Shown here in pieces: positions 62,301 through 64,000 of a stretch of DNA of 64,000 nucleotides. Position 1 is the first letter of the stretch; every line of letters begins with the position of its first letter. Source of the DNA: Comamonadaceae bacterium ALPHA2B (GTDB lineage: Bacteria; Pseudomonadota; Gammaproteobacteria; Burkholderiales; Burkholderiaceae_C); contig SCOE01000001.1 of the NCBI GenBank assembly GCA_005503065.1, positions 62,001 to 126,000 on the forward strand, written 5' to 3'. A model generated the notes under the pieces. The model searched no databases, was not told the origin of the DNA, and worked only from the letters and a program-made list of their open reading frames with translations. The position numbers and the translations under genes were made by a program.

Positions 62301-63198
62301 CCTGCAGTCGCTGCCCGCGGTGAAGGCACCGACGCCGGACAACGACCTGCGCTTCCCCTTCAACCTGCGGCCGCTGATGGCGGGCTGGAACGCGCTGTTC
62401 CACGACGCCACGCCCCACGTGCCCGTTGCGACGCAGAGCGCGGAGTGGAACCGGGGCGCCTACCTCGTCAACGGCCTGGGCCATTGCGGCGCCTGCCACA
62501 CGCCCCGCAACGCGCTGGGGGCGGAGCAGGGCGGCAGCGCCTTCCTCGCCGGCGCCACCATCGACGGCTGGGACGCGCCTGCGCTCACGTCGCTGTCGAA
62601 GTCGCCCGTTCCCTGGGATGCCGATGCGCTGTACGCCTACCTGCGCCACGGCCATTCGCCGCGGCACGGCGTTGCCGGCGGGCCGATGGCGGAGGTGGTG
62701 CGCGAACTGCAGCAGGTGTCGGATGCCGACGTCCGCGCCATGGCCACGTACCTCGCGTCCTTCAACCCCGCGCCGGCGCCCGATCCGCAGCGGCAGGCGC
62801 AGGCCATGGTGCAGGCCGCCGCGGCGCGGCAGGACCAGCTGCTCGGCGCGCCGCAGCGCATGTTCGAGATGGCCTGCGCCGCCTGCCACCACGACAAGAC
62901 AGGCGCCGGCGGCCCGACGCTGCTGGGCGTGAACACGCCGCTCGCGCTCAACAGCCAGCTGTCCGGCGACCGGCCCGACAACCTCATCCGCACCATCCTC
63001 GACGGCGTGCGCGAGCCCGCGACGAAGGACCTCGGCTTCATGCCCGCCTTCCGCAACGCCCTGAGCGACGCGCAGATCGCCGAACTGGCCGGCTACATGC
63101 GCGCGCGCTTCGCGCCGCAGGCTGCACCGTGGACCGACCTGCCGGCGCAGGTCGCCCGCGTGCGCGCGGCGCCGGGCCACGGCGCGCCGGGGCGCTGA
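59344..63198 (+). CDS. nicB: Nicotinate dehydrogenase large subunit with tri-haem cytochrome c domain
   Basis: A 1284-residue NicB-like protein. The molybdopterin domain (about 30-830) has GHVDLGTGIRTALAQIVAEE, GGTIASASIQ and near its end GAGESASVPGTAAIANAI, where the catalytic Glu is expected. A hydrophobic anchor lies at about 850-872. Three haem c sites follow: C902 (CVVCH), C1048 (CGACH) and C1178 (CAACH). Electrons thus leave to a periplasmic cytochrome chain. Residues about 364-402 are an in-frame insert of GC-rich repeat sequence absent from the family consensus I know. P. putida NicB is about 100 residues shorter. Confidence 0.87.
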   Translation: MSLPMRAGQPRSRADFLAAEGVLVVVRPTPPAPPPAQGQPAAVPGNPAEGDEVLLAVWDDGSVTALNGHVDLGTGIRTALAQIVAEELDVPLAAVCMVLGDTARAPNQGGTIASASIQIHAQPLRLAAAQARAWLLARAAARLGVPAASLRIVDGVVQAGDADGLPLAALAAGQRTVLTLDTAAQVKRTEDYRLVGTPQPRVDIPAKLSGELVFVHDMRLSGMLHGRVVRPPYAGADHGDFVGNTLESVDESSIAHIPGIRGVVVIRDFVGIVAEREEHAEQAMRELRVRWKPWPGMPDLNHPDKVAQAIRDNPATQRLLVDEGDVDAALAGAGDAMRRTYLWPYQLHASIGPSCAVAHWLEEPTAPSPRSAGSAAPAGPGPGASAPSGGSGPREAGERGRARLRVWAGSQNPHVLRADLAKLMGVQDLEVDVVRMEAAGCYGRNGADDVAADAALLARAVGAPVRVQLTREQEHAWEPKGTAQLMTVAGALSPEGGIGAYDFESSYPSNGAPTLALLLTGTVDAQPHAYEMGDRTARPPYAYDHLRVKVNDMAPIVRASWLRGVSALPNSFAHESFIDELATAAGVDPVQFRLRHLDDPRAIELVQATAQKAGWRMRTGPQENVDGGLGPGGDILFGQGFAYARYIHSKWPGFGAAWAAWVADVEVNRRTGEVHVRRVVVGHDAGLTINPAGVEHQVHGNVLQTTSRALKEQVQFAPAPPADTDAAKEQLPGVLPQGVVANREWGSYPILSFREVPVVEVLQMPRPGEPPLGAGESASVPGTAAIANAIFDATGVRFRAPPFTPEVVRAALNPLPPAGEAAASDEAPQALPLPAHGLPADAPLPRRKGLWATGAALVFGGLGAIAGLLGWRPAIAPVSFSAPAYSAETIERGRQLAALGDCVVCHTAPGGVPNAGGRAMETPFGTLHTTNLTPDAETGLGRWSFTAFQRAMREGISRDGRHLYPAFPYTAFAKTGDDDLQALYAYLQSLPAVKAPTPDNDLRFPFNLRPLMAGWNALFHDATPHVPVATQSAEWNRGAYLVNGLGHCGACHTPRNALGAEQGGSAFLAGATIDGWDAPALTSLSKSPVPWDADALYAYLRHGHSPRHGVAGGPMAEVVRELQQVSDADVRAMATYLASFNPAPAPDPQRQAQAMVQAAAARQDQLLGAPQRMFEMACAACHHDKTGAGGPTLLGVNTPLALNSQLSGDRPDNLIRTILDGVREPATKDLGFMPAFRNALSDAQIAELAGYMRARFAPQAAPWTDLPAQVARVRAAPGHGAPGR
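60432..60548. repeat. Family D GC-rich element inserted in frame in nicB
   Basis: About 117 bases (39 codons) with hairpins CCGATCCGCAGGATCGG, CCCCGGCTGGGCCGGGG and GCGCCCCCTCGGGGGGC, followed by a GCTTCGCGC-like block. It is the kind of sequence normally found between genes. It encodes Pro/Ala/Gly/Ser/Arg-rich residues and keeps the frame open. Confidence 0.75.
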
Positions 63199-63207
63199 CG
63201 AAGTTCC

Positions 63208-63266
63208 AAGCCGAATCGGCCTCTTGCGCCCGTCCCGTCTGCGCAGGCAGCTATCGTTTCGATAGC
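63208..63266 (+). repeat. Family A repeat, copy A5
   Basis: Blocks CCGAATCGGCC, GCGCCCG and the hairpin GCTATC-GTTTC-GATAGC (63250-63266), in the same order as copy A1. It fills most of the gap between nicB and the next gene. Confidence 0.8.
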
Positions 63267-63322
63267 GTCATGCGCCGCCGAAGCTGCGGCGACACTCTGG
63301 CTTTCACGACATGGAGACACCG

Positions 63323-64000
63323 ATGACCGCGCCCACGCCTCTCGATCCCACCCGAAGCCTGCCGCAGGACGCCGAGCGCGCCACGCTCGTGGGCCGGCTC
63401 TGGCAGCCCGGCGTCGGCCCGGTGCTGGTCGCGGTGCGCGGCGATGCGCTGCACGACCTGTCGGCCCTGGCACCCACGGCCAGCGAGCTGTTCGAGCAGG
63501 ACGACCCGGCCGCGGCGGCCAAGCGCCTGCTCGATGCCGGCGGGGCGCCGCGCATCGCGTCGCTGGCCGAGGTGCTGCGCAACAGCGACGCCACCGCGCG
63601 CGACGACGCGCAGCCCTGGCTGCTCGCGCCCTGCGACCTGCAGGCCGTCAAGGCCAGCGGCGTCACCTTCGTGGCGAGCCTGCTCGAACGGGTGATCGAG
63701 GAGCAGGCGCGGGGCGACGCGACCAAGGCGGAGGCGATCCGCGCCGGCCTCTCGCAGGTGCTGGGCGACAACCTCGCGGGCATCGTGCCCGGCTCCCCGC
63801 AGGCGGCGAAGGTCAAGGAAGTGCTGATCGCGCAGAACGCGTGGTCGCAGTACCTCGAGGTCGGCATCGGACCGGATGCCGAGATCTTCACCAAGGCGCC
63901 GGTGCTCGCGGCGGTGGGGACGGGCGCCGACGTCGGCATCCTCGCCAAGTCGGTGTGGAACAACCCCGAGCCCGAGGTCGTGCTGGCCATCGACAGCCGC
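63323..64000 (+). CDS. Fumarylacetoacetate hydrolase-family protein (partial)
   Basis: The first 226 residues of a gene running off the window. It starts at ATG 63323 with GGAG upstream (ATG 63311 in frame is an alternative). The N-terminus LVGRLWQPGVGPVLVAVRGD and the later EVLIAQNAWSQYLEVGIGPD, then AEIFTKAPVLAAVGTGADVG resemble the FAH-fold enzymes that act on 2-keto-3-deoxy sugar acids in Burkholderiales. The metal-binding residues would lie beyond the edge. Whether it belongs to the nicotinate pathway or starts another unit cannot be told; repeat A5 suggests a boundary. Confidence 0.8.
   Translation, partial: MTAPTPLDPTRSLPQDAERATLVGRLWQPGVGPVLVAVRGDALHDLSALAPTASELFEQDDPAAAAKRLLDAGGAPRIASLAEVLRNSDATARDDAQPWLLAPCDLQAVKASGVTFVASLLERVIEEQARGDATKAEAIRAGLSQVLGDNLAGIVPGSPQAAKVKEVLIAQNAWSQYLEVGIGPDAEIFTKAPVLAAVGTGADVGILAKSVWNNPEPEVVLAIDSR

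Noticed and set aside
59176-63180. A very long open frame (over 1300 codons) antisense to nicB
   Set aside because: It mirrors the sense gene's codon pattern in 70% G+C DNA, gives His/Arg/Gly-rich low-complexity protein and contains no domain. The sense strand has full Mo-hydroxylase and haem motifs.

Overview
The window is about 70% G+C and comes from a betaproteobacterium, most likely the Variovorax/Acidovorax group of the Comamonadaceae. The evidence is the base composition, a Bug/TctC-type solute receptor, the split MetH and several families of small intergenic repeats that I associate with that family. I found no rRNA, tRNA, CRISPR array, transposase or prophage gene.

Layout. 310-4840: a fused SpmA/SpmB membrane protein, a ClsC-like phospholipase D lipoprotein, a TetR regulator and a metallophosphoesterase. 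5020-6890: a small gene, a LysR regulator and a membrane protein; the small gene and the membrane protein share an upstream TAGGG-N4-CCCT motif. 6981-14854: pckG, a 50-residue membrane peptide, ilvA, a tandem AAA ATPase and recQ. 15254-30394: a large histidine-utilisation (hut) locus with an ABC importer, hutC, hutH, hutU, hutD, hutI, hutF and hutG, and three HutC-type operators (core TGTATAGACA). Four genes not known from hut pathways (ornithine-cyclodeaminase-like, PhnD-like, desaturase-like, Bug receptor) sit between hutU and hutD. The enzymes make the five-step route to glutamate, with formate released by HutG.

30461-40429: two secreted SH3b proteins, a fatty-acid desaturase, and methionine synthase split into two genes 4.3 kb apart. 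Between the halves lie a LysR/PACE efflux pair with a palindromic operator and a lower-G+C ATPase + Toprim (RloA/RloB, AbiL-like) pair that looks like an acquired defence module. The second metH half is preceded by a clear SAH riboswitch. 40449-44603: a translationally coupled GtrABC-like glycosylation operon and a YihY-family protein.

44691-64000 (running off the end): a cluster I interpret as reductive catabolism of nicotinamide/nicotinate in an aerobe. It holds a Tat-exported nicotinamidase, a NicA/NicB nicotinate dehydrogenase with a tri-haem cytochrome tail, a 6-hydroxynicotinate reductase, enamidase, ferredoxin-NADP reductase, a UPF0280 protein, two DUF1185 paralogues, a branched-chain-type ABC importer with two binding proteins, a TetR regulator and a candidate operator. 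No NicC-type monooxygenase is present, so flux appears to go through 6-oxo-tetrahydronicotinate and 2-formylglutarate.

Four classes of repetitive DNA occupy the gaps: (A) short GCTATC/GATAGC hairpin elements, six copies; (B) about 110-bp long hairpins ending in CCGAACGCAGAG, five copies; (C) about 145-bp elements starting at a stop codon, two copies; (D) one GC-rich element inserted in frame inside nicB. One B copy appears to have supplied the N-terminus of HutC.
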